Assembly (NCBI GenBank): GCA_949775045.1
Contig: OX459095.1
Coordinates: 24,429,278-24,493,277, forward strand
DNA length: 64,000 nt
Direction: 5' to 3'
Source: Metridium senile
Lineage: Eukaryota > Cnidaria > Anthozoa > Actiniaria > Metridiidae
Shown here: positions 11,626 to 25,515 of the stretch, piece after piece
Layout of the letters: the number at the start of each line of letters is the position of its first letter
Position numbering within the stretch: position 1 is the stretch's first letter
The notes under the pieces: model-generated
What the model was told of the DNA's origin: nothing
The model's input: only the letters and a program-made list of their open reading frames with translations
Database searches by the model: none
Made by a program: the position numbers and the translations under genes

Positions 11626-13519
11626 GAATAGTGCTTTATACATTGTACAAATATATAAAGTTAAGTTAATAAATAGCAATATTCTTCAAAGAAAACACCA
11701 CACACGATTTAAAATGTAACCAACTTGCCGAATCACTAACTTTGATGTTTCTAGAATGAAATGCGAATGTCGAGAAGCATGCTAGACGTTTGGAGCTTCT
11801 TATAAGGTATTTTAAACAATCGTGGTAGGGTGTTTCTTACATACTTTTTATTTGAATCATTTTAAAATTGTGTTTTATATCTTTTTGAAATGCCGTTGTT
11901 TGGAATATAAAGAAAATTGAATTTTTAGGGTATTTCTTAAGGTAAGGAAATGGCTCTGAATATAAACACAAAGCTGTCTAAATATTAGGTTAAAAACAAA
12001 CACAACTTGTTTTTTGAATTTAACTTGAGTTTAACTTGAATTTAACAATCCTAATCCTATTTGAATCTTTTTCTTGTAATGTCTCTCATCTTGTTTATCG
12101 GTACTTTCTGAAAAGTGACATTATCTGGAATGAAGCCACATTCCATTTCGTCCAATTGAATTAATTTACACAAGGTACCAAGTGAACATGTGAAGAGTAG
12201 AAAACAGGATTTGCGCACTACAGTTGTTATTTATTATAAACTGACTTTAAATATTAGGACATTTGATTGTTCTTCATAAAAAGGCAACCACATTAGCTTG
12301 TTAAACACGTCAAGTGGTGACACATCATAATTAGCGTGTACGTGTTTAAGATTACTCTTGCAGCACGTTTTCTGAAGTTTTTAAAAACAATTCTGCCTAA
12401 GTATTTCTGGTCACAAAAATGTGATTTTACCACGCTTACGAACATTTTTATTGGCTTTATCATACTGTCATAAAACAGTAATCTCTGTTTCTAAGATAAA
12501 AATAACCATATCTTTCTTAACATTCCTATACATTGGGTGTTAACATGCGTCACAAAAGTCGGTTTGTCATTTACTGTACGTAAACACCCGCATGAAAAAA
12601 AACAGGTGATTTGGGGATTCAGGCTGATGCGTTTCTTATATATCAGGTGCTTAGTGAGAAATAAGGCTGAAGATGTTCTCAAGAAGTTCTTAAAATTATT
12701 TCTGGAAATGACATAGGTATAGTTATCAAGATTACTGTGAGGTTTAATTAATACAAGTTACACTTGATGCCATAAAACTCAGTTTTTTTCATGCAATTGA
12801 GCCAAAAACTCAAACAAAAATTGGGCTATTTTCAGCTTAACAAAGTGAGGTCTTATTTACTCTAGAAACTCCAATCCCTTATGCACAATACTGTGTGTTT
12901 GTAATGGTCCAGCCCCAAAAAATAGATCAGCCCCACTGTTTTCTAATTTGTGATACTTAGATAAATATTTGTATTTTTATTTTACATAAGGATATGCATT
13001 GGTTCTTATATACCTGGTGCTTTATTGACCAAATTTCAGCCTGTTCTTATCCACTTGTTATTTTTTTTACTGTGTTTCAAGTCCTTATTTAGCGATAGGG
13101 ACTGTGGGAAGAAGACTACCATTCATGTTCACATTTGGAGCATTATTTATTTTTGAGTGCAGGCGCTTTCCCGTAATGACCAATGTTTTTGTCTTTTGTT
13201 CGTTCAAAGGCCGTTAGATTGTTAATTAATCTTTACAAACATCACCAACATCAGCAGTACTGTTGTAGTAATGGTCGTATCGCCAGGATAAAGACATTTT
13301 TGCTGTTCCTACATGTAGAGGTCATTTGAAAAGAAGGGGCCATAGAATACTCCCTTGATCAATTGTGGTAATGCCAGACATCTTACTGGAGATCATATTA
13401 AAGTTCATAGGACATGAAATTTTTTGTGGTCGTTTCTAGAAGAAGGATAGGTGGTAAATACGTATCGAAATCACGATCAAAAGAACCAAGAAACATTTAA
13501 TATGGTGGTATAGGACAAG
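11626..13519. other. No gene recognised; weak internal repeats
   Basis: 11930-12060 shares ordered words with 16340-16440 (gaatataaacacaaa, ctaaatat, aacacaacttgtt, ttaacaatccta). 12625-12670 and 12990-13045 are a diverged direct repeat (ttcttatata..c.ggtgct). Open frames are short and AT-driven. Confidence 0.5.
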
Positions 13520-13710
13520 CGTTGCAAACAAAATGACGTCACAAGGCCTAGTCACATGTTCGTTTGGCCGCGCACTGAAGGCATTTTCCAAAGCATATAG
13601 CATGATTAATGAAAACATATTTGTAAGCGCTATTTTCGTTTTGAAATTGTGCTATATGTCTTAAAAAATGACCGTTGACTAGGCCTTGTGACGTCATTTT
13701 GTTTGCAACG
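13520..13710. mobile_element. MITE, 191 bp
   Basis: Terminal inverted repeats of about 35 bases run from cgttgcaaacaaaatgacgt (13520) and from its complement ending at 13710, and include tgacgtca and aaggcctagtca. The interior has no coding capacity. No clear target-site duplication was found. Confidence 0.75.
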
Positions 13711-14049
13711 TCAACAGATGCTCAGATTCTCTATTTAAACAGAGGCGTAACCATTGCAGTTTTGCATTGTTTAGGAAACAAACTTGTAGAAATCGAGAGG
13801 TTGATGAGACGGACGCACTGCGCAATCACGGGAGTGAGTGCTAATGAATGAAAGATGTAGAATGATAGATGTGCGGTAAAAAGACAAATAGTCTATGGAA
13901 GGGAATCCTGAAATCGCTGCTCAATTCGTACGACAAAATGGTTAATGAAAAAGGACCTTAACGAGAAACTATTTTGTTAGCTCTACTGCTAATCAAACTT
14001 TCAAAAACGGGACCGACAACATCCACTTGGATGGATTTTATTTTGAGTT

Positions 14050-14815
14050 AGCTAGTAAACAACGGTCTACACTAATGGGACTATGAACAAATGTGACTTG
14101 TCTATATCTTTATCATACCTTGTTTACTGTTTACCATGTTAATTCATTTCCCAACACTTTAACCGCACAAACACCATTTAACCCACGCTTAATGTAAACT
14201 GTCCTCAAATATTTTTTTCCGGTGATCTAGTAAACCACGGGCTATGAACAAATATAACTTACATAACAGTTATCCACGTTGCCTATATATATCTCTATCA
14301 TAACATGTTTACTTAAAAACATTTTTTAACACTTTTACCACACAAACAACATACCTTAATTGTGAAGGTTTTGAACCTGTGCTTAATGCAAACTGTCCTC
14401 AACTACTGGCCAATTTGTTTGAAATATTTTTCTTCGATGGTCTAATAAATCAAATGGAGCTTACATAACAGTTATTCACGTTGCCTAACACGTTTACTTA
14501 AAAACATTTGTCAACCCTTTTACCACACAAACAACATACCTTGTGATACGTTATATGTCAACTGTCCTCAATATTTACTGCCGATTTCTTTAACATGTTT
14601 TTCTTCAATGGTCTAGTAAACCAAATGGAACTTGTAGAACAGTTTTTCAAATTGCTTATATCTTTATCATAAAATGTTTTCTTCAAACATTTCCGAACAC
14701 TTTTACCGCGAGAACAACACACCTTGAGATGGGCTTTAACCCACTCTTAATGTAAACCGTCCTCAATTAATATACTGGCCAGTTTCTTTAAAATATTTTT
14801 CTTCGATGGTCTACA
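14050..14815 (+). repeat. Degenerate tandem repeat, about 180 bp x 4
   Basis: Successive copies share ggtcta(c/g)ta, gaacaaat..aactt, cataacagttat.cacgttgcct, atatct.tatcat, tgttta, aacacttttaccacacaaac and aaactgtcctcaa. They are strongly diverged, so this is an old array. Confidence 0.7.
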
Positions 14816-15099
14816 TGTCTGAACGGCGCAATGATTTTTAAAAGCTGACAGTCTCTCAAGAGTTCGAACTTGATACATGGTATAATTGCTTAAAAGCTAA
14901 AATTGATGATCCAGGCTCTTATGTCAAATAGGCGTCATAACAAAAAGGGGTTCATTCTTTTCCTTAGAATAACATTTCATAAACTTGAGATTAAATCAAT
15001 CTTCAGGTAACTAGCTCATTGTTAGATTTGCTTTTTTTAAGCAATATTGCAAAAAAATAGTATTTTTGAAATTAACGACACAATGTTATAATGGGTGGC

Positions 15100-15450
15100 G
15101 CCATGGGCGACGTATTATAGAAGACTCCATAAATGACCAACCAATATATTTAAAATTGCTGTTTTAAGAAACATATAGCTATATAAAATAATAGGCATTC
15201 ACACTAATTCGCGATTAAGTTTTCGCGATTAAAGCTATATGAATTTGAAAAATCTGAAAAACACCAAAACGAGGCACCCAAGTCCTCAGCAGAAAATTGC
15301 ATACAAATCTCTGCAATTTTCATTTAGCATAACCTCATGGGAATTTAGCCAGAGAACCAAAACTTTTCAAACATGCGTTTTTCAGGAGGTTCTTCATATG
15401 ATAGTGCTCAGATTTTAAGTAAAATATATTGTTCACTTGTAAAACTTTTT
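15100..15450 (+). repeat. Dispersed repeat, copy 2
   Basis: Diverged partner of 8430-8760, with the same words in the same order. A short palindrome (ttcgcgattaagttttcgcgatta) at 15208-15232 is private to this copy. Confidence 0.6.
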
Positions 15451-15479
15451 TTTCTCCATTATTTGTGGTCTATAGTGGT

Positions 15480-15700
15480 TTACCGCTGTGGACCTGACTC
15501 GTGCATGTATTTCACGTAATTTCAATACAAAGAGGTGTTTTCTCCTGGTTTTCCGGTCTTCCTCCGTCCGTAAAAATCACATGCAACAATATTAGTTGTT
15601 TGTTGTAAATATTAAATGTAATGGTAGTGAGTGTGAGCGGACATTTCGGAAGAGTTCCGACGGATAGAGATCATTGTAAAATATACGTTTTAAAAAGTTA
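15480..15700 (+). mobile_element. Diverged SINE copy of the 7880 family
   Basis: A recognisable body: ctgtggacctgac in place of the B-box region, then tttctcctggttttccggtc, cctccgtccgtaaaaatcaca, tagtgagtgtgag, and a tail of gttttaaaaagttattaaaa. The B box has decayed. Confidence 0.6.
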
Positions 15701-17870
15701 TTAAAAAAAAGGTGTACGGTTATTTCGTGTACTAAAAACATATTTATGGATAATAATCTCGTTTACTCAAAAACGTGTACAAATATCTCGAGCATTTTAG
15801 CTGAACAAAACAATTGATAACCGTTTTACAATTGCCTGTCATATATTTTGTCTAACTTGTACTTTATGTCCAGGTCAATTTCCTCTTTATCGTAGTCTCT
15901 ACAAAATACTCGATTTTGATTGGATGAGCGGAGTACATATACAATTAATCGTACTTTGCATTTTACCAATTACGTTTTTTCCCTTAATTTCTGAAAAAGC
16001 CATTTAAAAAGTCGTATTGTCTTTTTTGACAAGTTTTAAAAATGCTTTCGTTACAGTTGGTGCTAGAAACAGCTAGTGGAGTATTTTTAAGGTCAGTATT
16101 GCAATATAAGGTAAAAATGAACCTGAAACAAACAAACAAACAAACAAACTACTGTTTAAAAATAAACAAGTAGTCCAAACACTTTTAAAGCCTATTTAAA
16201 AAAAAACCTTCGCATTTTCGGGACATTTTTGGAAATATATATGAAAATACTTTATTGACTTTCCTAAAAACTTATATCTATTTCCGATTTTGTGAAATGC
16301 ATGCAGTTGTTACGAATATGAATATATATTCAAAACAAGTGTAGAAAATTGAATATAAACACAAATTAAAGCTTTCTAAATATGAGGCTAAAATCCAACA
16401 CAACTTGTTAATGATAAAGTATTAAAATTAACAATCCTACATTACAATAATTTTGTGAATCTTTCTCTCAATTAAAAGAGAATGGAACTTTCAGCACAAA
16501 CAAACAAGCAAACAACAACAGTATTCTGCACAATTTTCACGTGAATGTTTTAATGTTAATATGAAATAGAACGCTGTTTGCAACTCCCTCATTAACGCGT
16601 TTATACTGGGCAATCAATAACATATGTATATAATATAGTTTCTATTTAATTACATTATTCAATTAGTATTATTTTCAATATTTTTTTACTGAGTTGGTTG
16701 GTCGTACCTTTTGTTTGAAACTGTTTAAACCTCTATTGAAAACACTGTAAAATATTTTACAAAATGTTATTGACGTCAGCAATAAAAGCAAGAAGATAAA
16801 TCCAAGATAAGCCAAAAACAGTCAAAATATAATTAAAGATATTAAGGTGTCTGCGTGATATCTTCTTAAACAATTTAGTTTAATTTAGTAAGCGAGTTTA
16901 TTTTACATGGTGATACATGGTACGAAAAAACTATCATTCTAAAATTTAATTGCTCAACAATTCGTTATGAAATGTAAAAATAAATCTTTTGAACGTAATG
17001 CGTGGTCTCTTCTCTTCTCTTCTCTTCTCTTCTCTTCTCCTCTCTTTTGTTTAATACCAAATGCAAACTCAAAAAATAAATTAAAAGGGGAAAATGACGA
17101 TAATAGAGGCGAGAAAAAAAAAAAAATAATAAAAAAAAAAATAGGTAGTTAACCAACCATCTAATGCAGCCAATTATTCACCAATGGAATCAGCAACTAC
17201 ACGAACAAACAAACACTGATATATCTGCATATGACCACGAATAGCCTACATTGTACAGGTGGAATAATTTACTGTTTCCTTGCAAATTAATAAAAACGGC
17301 ATTAAGAACTACGTTTAGAATGAAAATGTATAGTATAAAAAAAAAATCTAATACGTTTGCCTACCATAATGATTAATTAACTGATCACATCATCAAACAA
17401 AATATCTTGTAGTTTGTGCCCTGTGGCAAATACCGGTTAGAAAGTGGTATTTAACAACTCACCTGAAACAGAGCGGAATCGTGTCACAAAGAACGTGAGT
17501 AGTCTGAAAAACAGGTGATGAATAAACATCCCAAGTGCTTTATAGATGAACTACATCCATTTCAATTACAGTTGGTCTCCCTAGATGATTTGAGACCGAA
17601 AGGAATTGTGGGAGCTCATTAAATTCCCAATGCATTATTTTAATCACTCTTAAATAAAATATCTTCTGAAATATTGGTATATGTAATTTAGTAATTAAGT
17701 AAGTATCTGTAAATTAAGTATCTATACTAAGTATCTGTAATTTAGTAATTGGTAATTAGGCTTAAAGCAATGTATGTGGAATTTAATGAACTCACACAAT
17801 TCATATTGCTCTCAGATTAACTTATTTTAGATGATGAAAATTAATTGAAATAGGTGTATATTACCGAGAC
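15701..17870. other. No gene recognised; microsatellite at 17008-17046
   Basis: AT-rich sequence. 17008-17046 is a (TTCTC)n tract; the open frames over it on both strands reflect its base bias. 16125-16147 is a short CAAA run. Confidence 0.6.
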
Positions 17871-18250
17871 GATTGTGGATATGATGGGAAAAAAAAGAAT
17901 AACGATATAGGGATTCGGTGAAAAAAATGGACATTTTTGTGGTAAATAGTAAGCAGAAAATTGAATCTTTAAAAAAGATTTCAACTGAAATTGGTGCTGA
18001 TTACAGAAGCAATGAAATAAAAGCAAAGCATATGAAAAATATATATCATGCATCTTATTATATTGTGGATATGATGAAAAAAACGAATAAGGTACTATTG
18101 GGATTCGGTGAAAAAATCGACATTTTTTGGTAAATAATAAGCAGAAAATTAAATCTTTAAAAATTGTTTTTGAAATTGGTGCTGATTACAGAAACAACGA
18201 AATAAAAGCAAAAAATATGAAAAATAGATCATGCATTTCTTATCAGAAAC
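17871..18250 (+). repeat. Tandem pair of about 190 bp
   Basis: Two consecutive copies start at gtggatatgatg (17875 and 18065). Each contains ggattcggtgaaaaaa, gtaaataataagcagaaaatt, gaaattggtgctgattacag and gaaataaaagcaaa. Open frames in the second half of each copy read alike (EIGADYR, then NEIKAK), but the frame is broken between copies. I treat it as a repeat rather than a gene. Confidence 0.8.
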
Positions 18251-21025
18251 ATCAAATGATACCGATTTTGTTGTCAGTGGCCAAGATTGACCTTATTTTG
18301 AAAGATTTTTAGATAAGTTTTTGTTTTGATATCTTTCAATCAAAAGAATAGATATGTATTGCTAAAAGCATCCGTATATATAAATAACCAAAAATATAAT
18401 AAGCTCAACAAATTTAGCCACAATTTTACTTAAAAAAAAAGAACAGGCCATGATTTTGATAACGAAATGAAAGATATTTTAGCCTTTATTTCTCAATCAA
18501 CTTCACACAAATAAGTACATTATACAAATTCTTGACCAACAACTCATTTGTTTAAGATGTAGACTACACAAACATTTTTGTAAGGCAGAGCAGGTGTTTA
18601 GTTTGGAACTTTGAACTTTATACTGAGGTTGCTTACTGCCGCTGTTCCGAGTAACACATGACTAATTAACTAGACCTACAAACACAAAAGAAAAATAGAG
18701 TTTTGGTGGACGTCAATCAACTGTATTTCCAAAACAACACATCAACTAAAATGTCCGTTGCATACCAGGGGTAAATTCGCTATACAGAGTGTCTTTTTTT
18801 CTGAAACTGAGGTCAGGATATTCTTGGAAGAAAGGGTTCGGGGAAAAAAAAATAGAAACTGTAAACAATTTTATCAAAATAAGATATAATTTATCACCAA
18901 TTCTTCGTGGTGCGAATTTTTCATCGATGGGTAACGTTAACGGGTAAATTTATCTGTGTTACCTTAGAAATGCAATTGATTGATGTTTACGAAAACTTTA
19001 TTTTTCTTCTGTGTTTGAAAAGTCTAGTTGGTCGCGCGTGTAAATGGAAACCGCTGTAATTGAGATAAATGGTCATTTGCTTAAAATCGGATTAGATCGA
19101 AAGTGCTAACCCTATAGTTTTTTTCCAATATCACTTTAATTAATATTCAATGTAAAAACCATCGTTAATTGGCTTTCAAAAAAAAAAAAAAAAACTAAAC
19201 AACTAACTAACATCGGCAAAGGACCCCATTCCCAAACCTTAACCCTAATTCCCCTGCGCCGCGGGCATCAGGTCGTTACCAAGAGAGTTTATCGCTATTG
19301 AGGATATAAAACTAATGACGATAGAGACAGTCACTTCAGGTTCGCTGGTTATTATGAAAGGTTCTGTATTCTGTACAATTGATTCAATAAATTGACGACA
19401 TCCGGATGGTTTTATGTTGTTTTAATATGTTTTTTAGATTCCATAAATGACAACGTTTTGGCAATTAACTCTACACGTATCTTTCAAACCAAACATCAAT
19501 AACACATTTGATTTCCGACATTTTTAAGCATGTTTTTTTTTTACGGGCGTTATCACATGATTTTTTAGTTTAGTTTGAGTAAACAAGTCTCAAGGAGAAA
19601 AAATAAAAATAAAAATTAAAAAAAAAAAAAAAAAAATAACAGTGGAGTACATCAATTTGGATGTGGTTTGAATGACGCCACGTCATGGAGCGCACGCTCG
19701 ATGTTTTCACTTTCTACTGATTATCTGTCTTTTTTGGCAGAATAAAACGAATGAAAATTTCAATTTTTTCAAAAATCGCCAAATTTGTCCTACTAGTTAA
19801 TACTAGCTTATTCAGCAAACCTATCGCCTATATGGCTATTGACTCGTAGACCAATCTAGCTGCGGGCCTACTTTTTAAAATATGCAATGCAACACTGAAG
19901 AAATGCCATTCTGACATATAGAAATACAGTATGTTAGTTAAAAGATAATAATATATTCTGCTCCTAGTCTGTACACTGAATGTACACGATACGTGAACGA
20001 TACGTAAACGCATTCCCCCAACCTCACTCGACATCCCAAAACCGATTATAAAATAGCATAATCCCTGCTCCCAACCCTACAAGTGAATTAAAAAACAAAT
20101 AACATCAGATATAGAGCGAGCGACTGTGTGTGTTTCATTTAGTGATCATGTTATTTCAAAAATCATATCATTTCAAAAACGGTACAAAATTTAAACGATA
20201 ACTGAAACAAACTTTAATGAAAAGGTTTGCTAAGGAATACTAGTGCCACTTGTCAATTGGCATTTTCATCAGATTCTCGAGACTTAAGTATTAACGATAC
20301 TTACAAATTGTACTAATGCATTTCTAATGATTGAACGTGGCATTATATAAGGGAAATGTCCACTTAAAAAGAGTCTACTTTGAAGTTTACAACATTGCTG
20401 AAGGCCTTGATGTATGTAAATGCGGAAGGAATTTATATATAACGCTGGCAAAGGGTGGGTACAAAGAAAGTTTACATTCACTTGACAAGCCAACAATCTC
20501 AATAGCCTACATATTTTTTTTAATATATTTGAGAAAACACTGACCTTAAGATAGAGTGGCTAAAGTGCAACAATAACTGAACATAGCGATATATACACCA
20601 AATTGTTGCACTGATTAGTTGCTATAGTTACTCACGATGGAAACAAACATAATGAAATGAAGGGCGTGTGAGTTCACTTTGTGAAAAAGCACTATTAATA
20701 TTTGCCTGATAATCATTATCGATTCATTCCATCATGGCTTAAATAATAGAACCGGAATGTTTTTTGAGAAATTATGTGAAATTGAGTTGAGACCTCTGTT
20801 GAGCTATTTTCCTTAGTACATAGAATCGAGACACATTCACTGAGAGAGACAAAGCCAATGACAAAGAAAGCTCGCACAACGACATTGACAGCACCCGGCC
20901 TGCTTAGTGCCTCCAAACGACTTTTTCACTAAAGTAGCTTAATTAAGTAGCATAAGATGAAGTACAATTCTAAAGTGTGGTTTGCCCTCGGAAATATCAT
21001 GTCAAGAAAAGAGAGCTGTTTCGAT
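18251..21025. other. No gene recognised
   Basis: AT-rich sequence with poly-A tracts at 19181-19195 and 19618-19637. The overlapping open frames on both strands at 20284-20543 and 19828-20034 have no recognisable domain or splice context. Confidence 0.5.
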
Positions 21026-21125
21026 GTTTTTATTATTTATTTTATTTTATTTGCTTTTTCATTCCTACGAAGGCAGGGACACGACAACAGCTTACGCCAA
21101 TTACTGTGGGCCCTGTAATATGCTG
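21026..21125 (-). mobile_element. LINE 3' end fragment
   Basis: A TTTA-rich head (21026-21052; an A-rich tail on the minus strand) is followed by ggcaggg, acaacagc, gccaattactgtgggccc and aatat in the same order as 62925-62960. There that stretch lies directly downstream of a readable reverse-transcriptase C terminus. This is therefore a short 3' fragment of the same LINE family. Confidence 0.7.
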
Positions 21126-21393
21126 ATACCTGACTGAAGAGCACAACAGGATCTTTACTTCGCTTGTCGAATAGTTTTTGTTATAATAATATAAATAGTG
21201 TTTGGTTTAAACCGGCGCGGTTGTCATATTTAAACAATCACATAAAAGATTTAAATAATACATTTTGCTATTGAAGGAAAAACGGCCATTTTGAAGGTAA
21301 AACGTTTTTTCGAGCCAAGTTTTGAAGCACGTTTGAAGTGAAAAAGACTTAAAATCAATTAGCAGAATCATCAAATTTTGTGTAATTGTTCAA

Positions 21394-21513
21394 AGTATCA
21401 TGGAAAAACAACCGACGAGAACTGGGACCGAAAATGGTTAATGGACGGACACTCACTGAAGACGATAGCTTTTTGGCTACTCGCCTTCGGCGACAGTACC
21501 AACAAAATAAGAG
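21394..21513 (+). other. Possible exon, product unknown
   Basis: A frame through 21400-21510 reads as protein-like sequence (ELGPKMVNGRTLTEDD, then FLATRLRRQYQQNK). Its base composition is less AT-rich than its surroundings, and it ends at a TAG. An upstream stop in frame and the lack of a strong acceptor leave the start undefined. The family is not recognised. It could be a decayed transposon or host exon. Confidence 0.2.
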
Positions 21514-22169
21514 ATATGAAAATAGACAATAGCATATCACAAAGTATTTTGGATAGAAACAGTTGATAATATATACAGGTAAAAAGTATTACTGTTTTGA
21601 TTTATCTCAATTTTGTACATGCAGTGTTTCATAGAAAAAAAGTAAGAAAACAACTCCGAAAGATTGATAAGTTGTGCATTGAATGTTTCAGCATAATTTT
21701 TTTGAAGATTATTGAAATCTTCAAATATTAATTTATTCCGTGATTTAAGTGGGTAATTATTTTAGCCTATTGTGTGGATTTGTGAATCGCTCATAATGGT
21801 GGCATGTTCGACTGATGTTTGACTTTTCATTCAAAAAAAATGCTCCAGTTTTTGTTTATCCAAAAAGATTACAAAATGGATAAGATTAATTGGTAAAGGA
21901 ACTGATGAGTAGAGTGCAATTTTCGTCTGAAATCATACTTGTGATTAACAACTTGCACTTCCGCTAAGCGGTCGTGAAATTTTGCTATCACTCCTATGAT
22001 TCAGACCAAATGTTTCTCAACAATTTGAACTGGTAACTGGTATACATAATAAGAAATTAAAATAAAGGCACAAAGAAAATTTACATCGCTAAAATTTACA
22101 TTACCCAAAGGGGAAAGCGCGAACGGGACTGTAAGTTCATGCATGCAAGGCGCCTCAAAAAAATATAAT

Positions 22170-22400
22170 AAAAAAACTAATATATAACACGCGCTCTGAT
22201 TGGCTGAAACGTGAAAAAAACTGTGTTTCTATGAGAGCATAGAAACACGGTTTTCAAGCGGAGTGTCGCTGGATTTATCCGTAAAAATACAAAATTGTGT
22301 CGTCTAATTGTGTCGTCTCGCTTTCAGCTCGTGATTCAAAATCTTTCTCGTGTTCTCGCAACAATCCCGCGTGTTTCAAACTGAGAATAGAAACACGGAA
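22170..22400. mobile_element. Foldback-family remnant
   Basis: It begins cgcgctctgattggctgaaa and contains a hairpin (gtgtttctatgagagcatagaaacac, in two halves about 22221-22246). It ends with cccgcgtgtttc...gaaacacgg. The words match the foldback family at 520-785 and 31365-31507. Confidence 0.55.
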
Positions 22401-25400
22401 AATATCTTTTAATGCTTAAATAGAAAATTGCATGTAACGTGAAAAGATAATTATTGTCAGTAAAAATTGCACTCCACTCAGCTTTATTATTAACATATAT
22501 TCAATTGACAAAATAGACAATTTCCGAAGCCGATCCAAGTTTACTGTCAAAACGGTTCTAGCTTATCCACGGTTACATTTTATCGTTCGAATATTCAAAG
22601 CATTTTTCATCTCAATAAAACGTCCATAAAAGCAAAAACTTACAATGATTATTTGAATCATGACAATTTACAATCTACGTGAGTTGTTTAAGAATACCTC
22701 CAAGCTAAACTTGGCGTCGCCTTTCTATGCACCCACATCGAACATCACTGCATGTATTATAGTTTTTAAGACGCATTAATAATTAAGGATTAAGGAAACA
22801 TTTTAAACAAATATCTGCCTATTTACACTTGTAAAAACAGGCGACATCATGTTTACTAGTTTGTATACAGGAAGTCCAGAAAATAGAAAATCGCCCGAGA
22901 ACTTAAAGTGCACCTACTACCTGCTGAAAAACCCATTTAAAGTAATTATAGTAACTAAAAATAATAACCTGAATTACTAATGTTATCCAAACAACTTTAC
23001 CCGTTATTATAGTCTTTATTGCTTCGAAATTACTGCTTGGAGGCTACTGATTGTATATCTGAATATTCAGTCTAAATAACCACACTAGTAAATATTTGTG
23101 AAGAAGATTGGCCGTACTGTTCAAGAACTAAGCTGGTTTCCATGGTTTGTTTACTGCGCTTTCGAGCACTTTGCTGCCTGCGGTGACGTCACGCTAGGTT
23201 TTCTGCAGTCTCCCTTTTTAGTGCCTACTACTAAGTAGTAGACACTATTGCTATCGATCGTTTAAGTAAAGTAAGTTATAATAAGTAACTATTACGTAAT
23301 CAAACCATTTATTTCATAATTTATAACTGTTAATCCCTATTCAGAAGCACGTATGACTTAGAATAGACACCAAGGGGCAATTTATCTAAGTTTGAAAGAA
23401 AAGTGTGGCTTTTTCATCAAGAAAACGTTCCACGAATCACCGCAAACTGATGAACCTGGGAAGTACCCTAGGGAAGTTGGTCAAAGCACAGGAAGCCCAT
23501 TTTGATCGTGACTGCCTCGACATACTGCCTCGTATTTCGACATACTTCATTAGTCAGTATATTTATTTTGCTTTTTTCGTTCTTTCTTGTTAATCACAGC
23601 CTTCATATACTATTATTCGGTATAATGAAAGGTTTTCTTAGTGTTTTCAAGGTTTTAGGTCATTGTTTGCGTCAAAATGTGATACTCGAATGTGATACTT
23701 TAAGTGCAAGATGCAATTAACTCCACATTCGCTGATGTACACTTGAGAACGTTTCACAGACGTTTTCTGAATTAGGTGTTTATAAGCTTTGATAGCACAA
23801 GATAAATATTAACAACTTATATATTCGCTTATTGAAATCATCGTTTGTCTAATTTAATTACATAATACAAAATCTGCTTTTGATTCACACACAAAAAATA
23901 GTAACTTAAAAAAACATGACCGCTATTTTCTTCTTTTAATTCAAAATCACTCGGAAATCATCTCAACAATTCCATAAGTTTTTCAACAACCTCTGCTTCA
24001 GGTCTTTTTACCTTTCTCTTAAAATGTAGGCATAAAACAAAGGACAGCATTATAAATTACTAGATTGCGTATATATATATATCATTTTATAATTTATTGA
24101 TTATTTTACAACATTTCCATTCTTTCTCTCTTTCAAACTTAGAAAAGACTGCGGATACTTTCGGAAAAGTAGTAGGCACATGCGCTTTATAAGTGCCTTT
24201 TTTTAATCCCGCAGTCGTGGTCCACACATAGCGTACTTTCAACAACAAAAAAATCGTAAAAAATGTTTTAAATTCAGGCCCGTAGCTTCTCTATAAATAT
24301 CGCTTTTCGATAAATGTTCCAAGCAGATTTTTTTTGGGGGGTTCGGAAGTTTTGAAGGCAAACAAAATGGCGGATATTCTGAGATTATCGCACAAATTGG
24401 CGAAAACTTCTTAAAATATCGGTATGGTTGGTCCACTTTTGGTAAATTAGCACCCTCCCACAAAAATCCTAGCAACGGGTTCGGGGTTCTAGTACTTTAA
24501 ACATCTGCTTGAAACTTGTCAAATTGTCCTTGTCATCTCCAGAAACCCTAAGACCTATTTTGTATTAGTTTTAGGACTAAAGACGCCAAAATTATATTTT
24601 ATTTATTCATTTGTTCATTATTCAAAGTTGTAAATTTGTTGTTTTGAGACAAAACAGCGACCATGTCAGGTAGTGAACATCTGATAGTGAAGCATGTTTC
24701 GAAAAATGTCCCATTTTACCTGCAAACTTTCATGAAATAACACAATACTTTGTTAAGATAAATGATTCAAATTAAGATATTATTTTGATAAATTTCCAAA
24801 AAACGCAAATAAATGATGAAAAATGAGATGCGCGATATGGATGCGCAGTAGCAAGAGTCTGGAACTACCTAAATTACAAGACTAAAATGTCAGATACAAT
24901 GCATGTCAGATATAGAATCATTCATATAATTATAATATTATCCACAAATACTTACCAAATGAACGTATTTGTTTGCTCCAAAAGTATTTATTGAGGATTG
25001 TTGGACAATGTGTTGACAGCAAGAGCTAGTTCTTTAATTTTGTTAACTGAATTTTAAAAACGTGTTGAATTTTCCATGGTTCGTTTTATTCATTAGTAAA
25101 CATGTCTTTGTTTGTCCCGCATTAACTAATGAGCGCAGATCCTTTTTTCAATGCGTTATAATAAATTATGTTTATTTTTTTTTAAATGTACTGGCAACTG
25201 CAGGTAATGTCATTAACGCTGCCCACGCGCGCAAAGAAGAAATTAACACTATGTACAGCAAGTGACGCGTAATTCTTCGAATACTAAAGGCCTGTGCAAA
25301 TAACTATCAGGAGGGGGAGGGATGAAACTGGAGCTCGAGAGGGAGCATTAATAAAAAAGAAAGTAAAGAGGGGAGCTTAAAGTAAGTTATTGAAACTGCA

Positions 25401-25510
25401 GACGGGGTTGATAAGCCCTTCCTTTTCCGCTTTTCCAGATTGCACTTTAATAAAATAAATATCTTTGAAAAGACTAGAAATAGACCTCTCTCCCAAGGTG
25501 CAAAGTGAAC
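22401..25510. other. No gene recognised with confidence
   Basis: 23221-23246 is a short perfect hairpin (gtgcctactac...gtagtagacac). 23366-23510 has a relatively GC-rich stretch open in two frames. One frame (RHQGAIYLSLKEKCGFFIKK and on, stopping at 23509) looks protein-like but has no clear splice sites or family match. The rest is AT-rich. Confidence 0.4.
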
Positions 25511-25515
25511 CCATT

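Noticed and set aside
17841..18312. Two small plus-strand genes with similar peptides
   Set aside because: The similarity comes from a tandem 190-bp repeat; frames break between copies and the composition is that of AT-rich filler.
23190..24220. A large element bounded by gcagtct and agactgcgg words
   Set aside because: Both sides carry tagtaggcac-type words, but they do not align as terminal inverted repeats and no target duplication was found.
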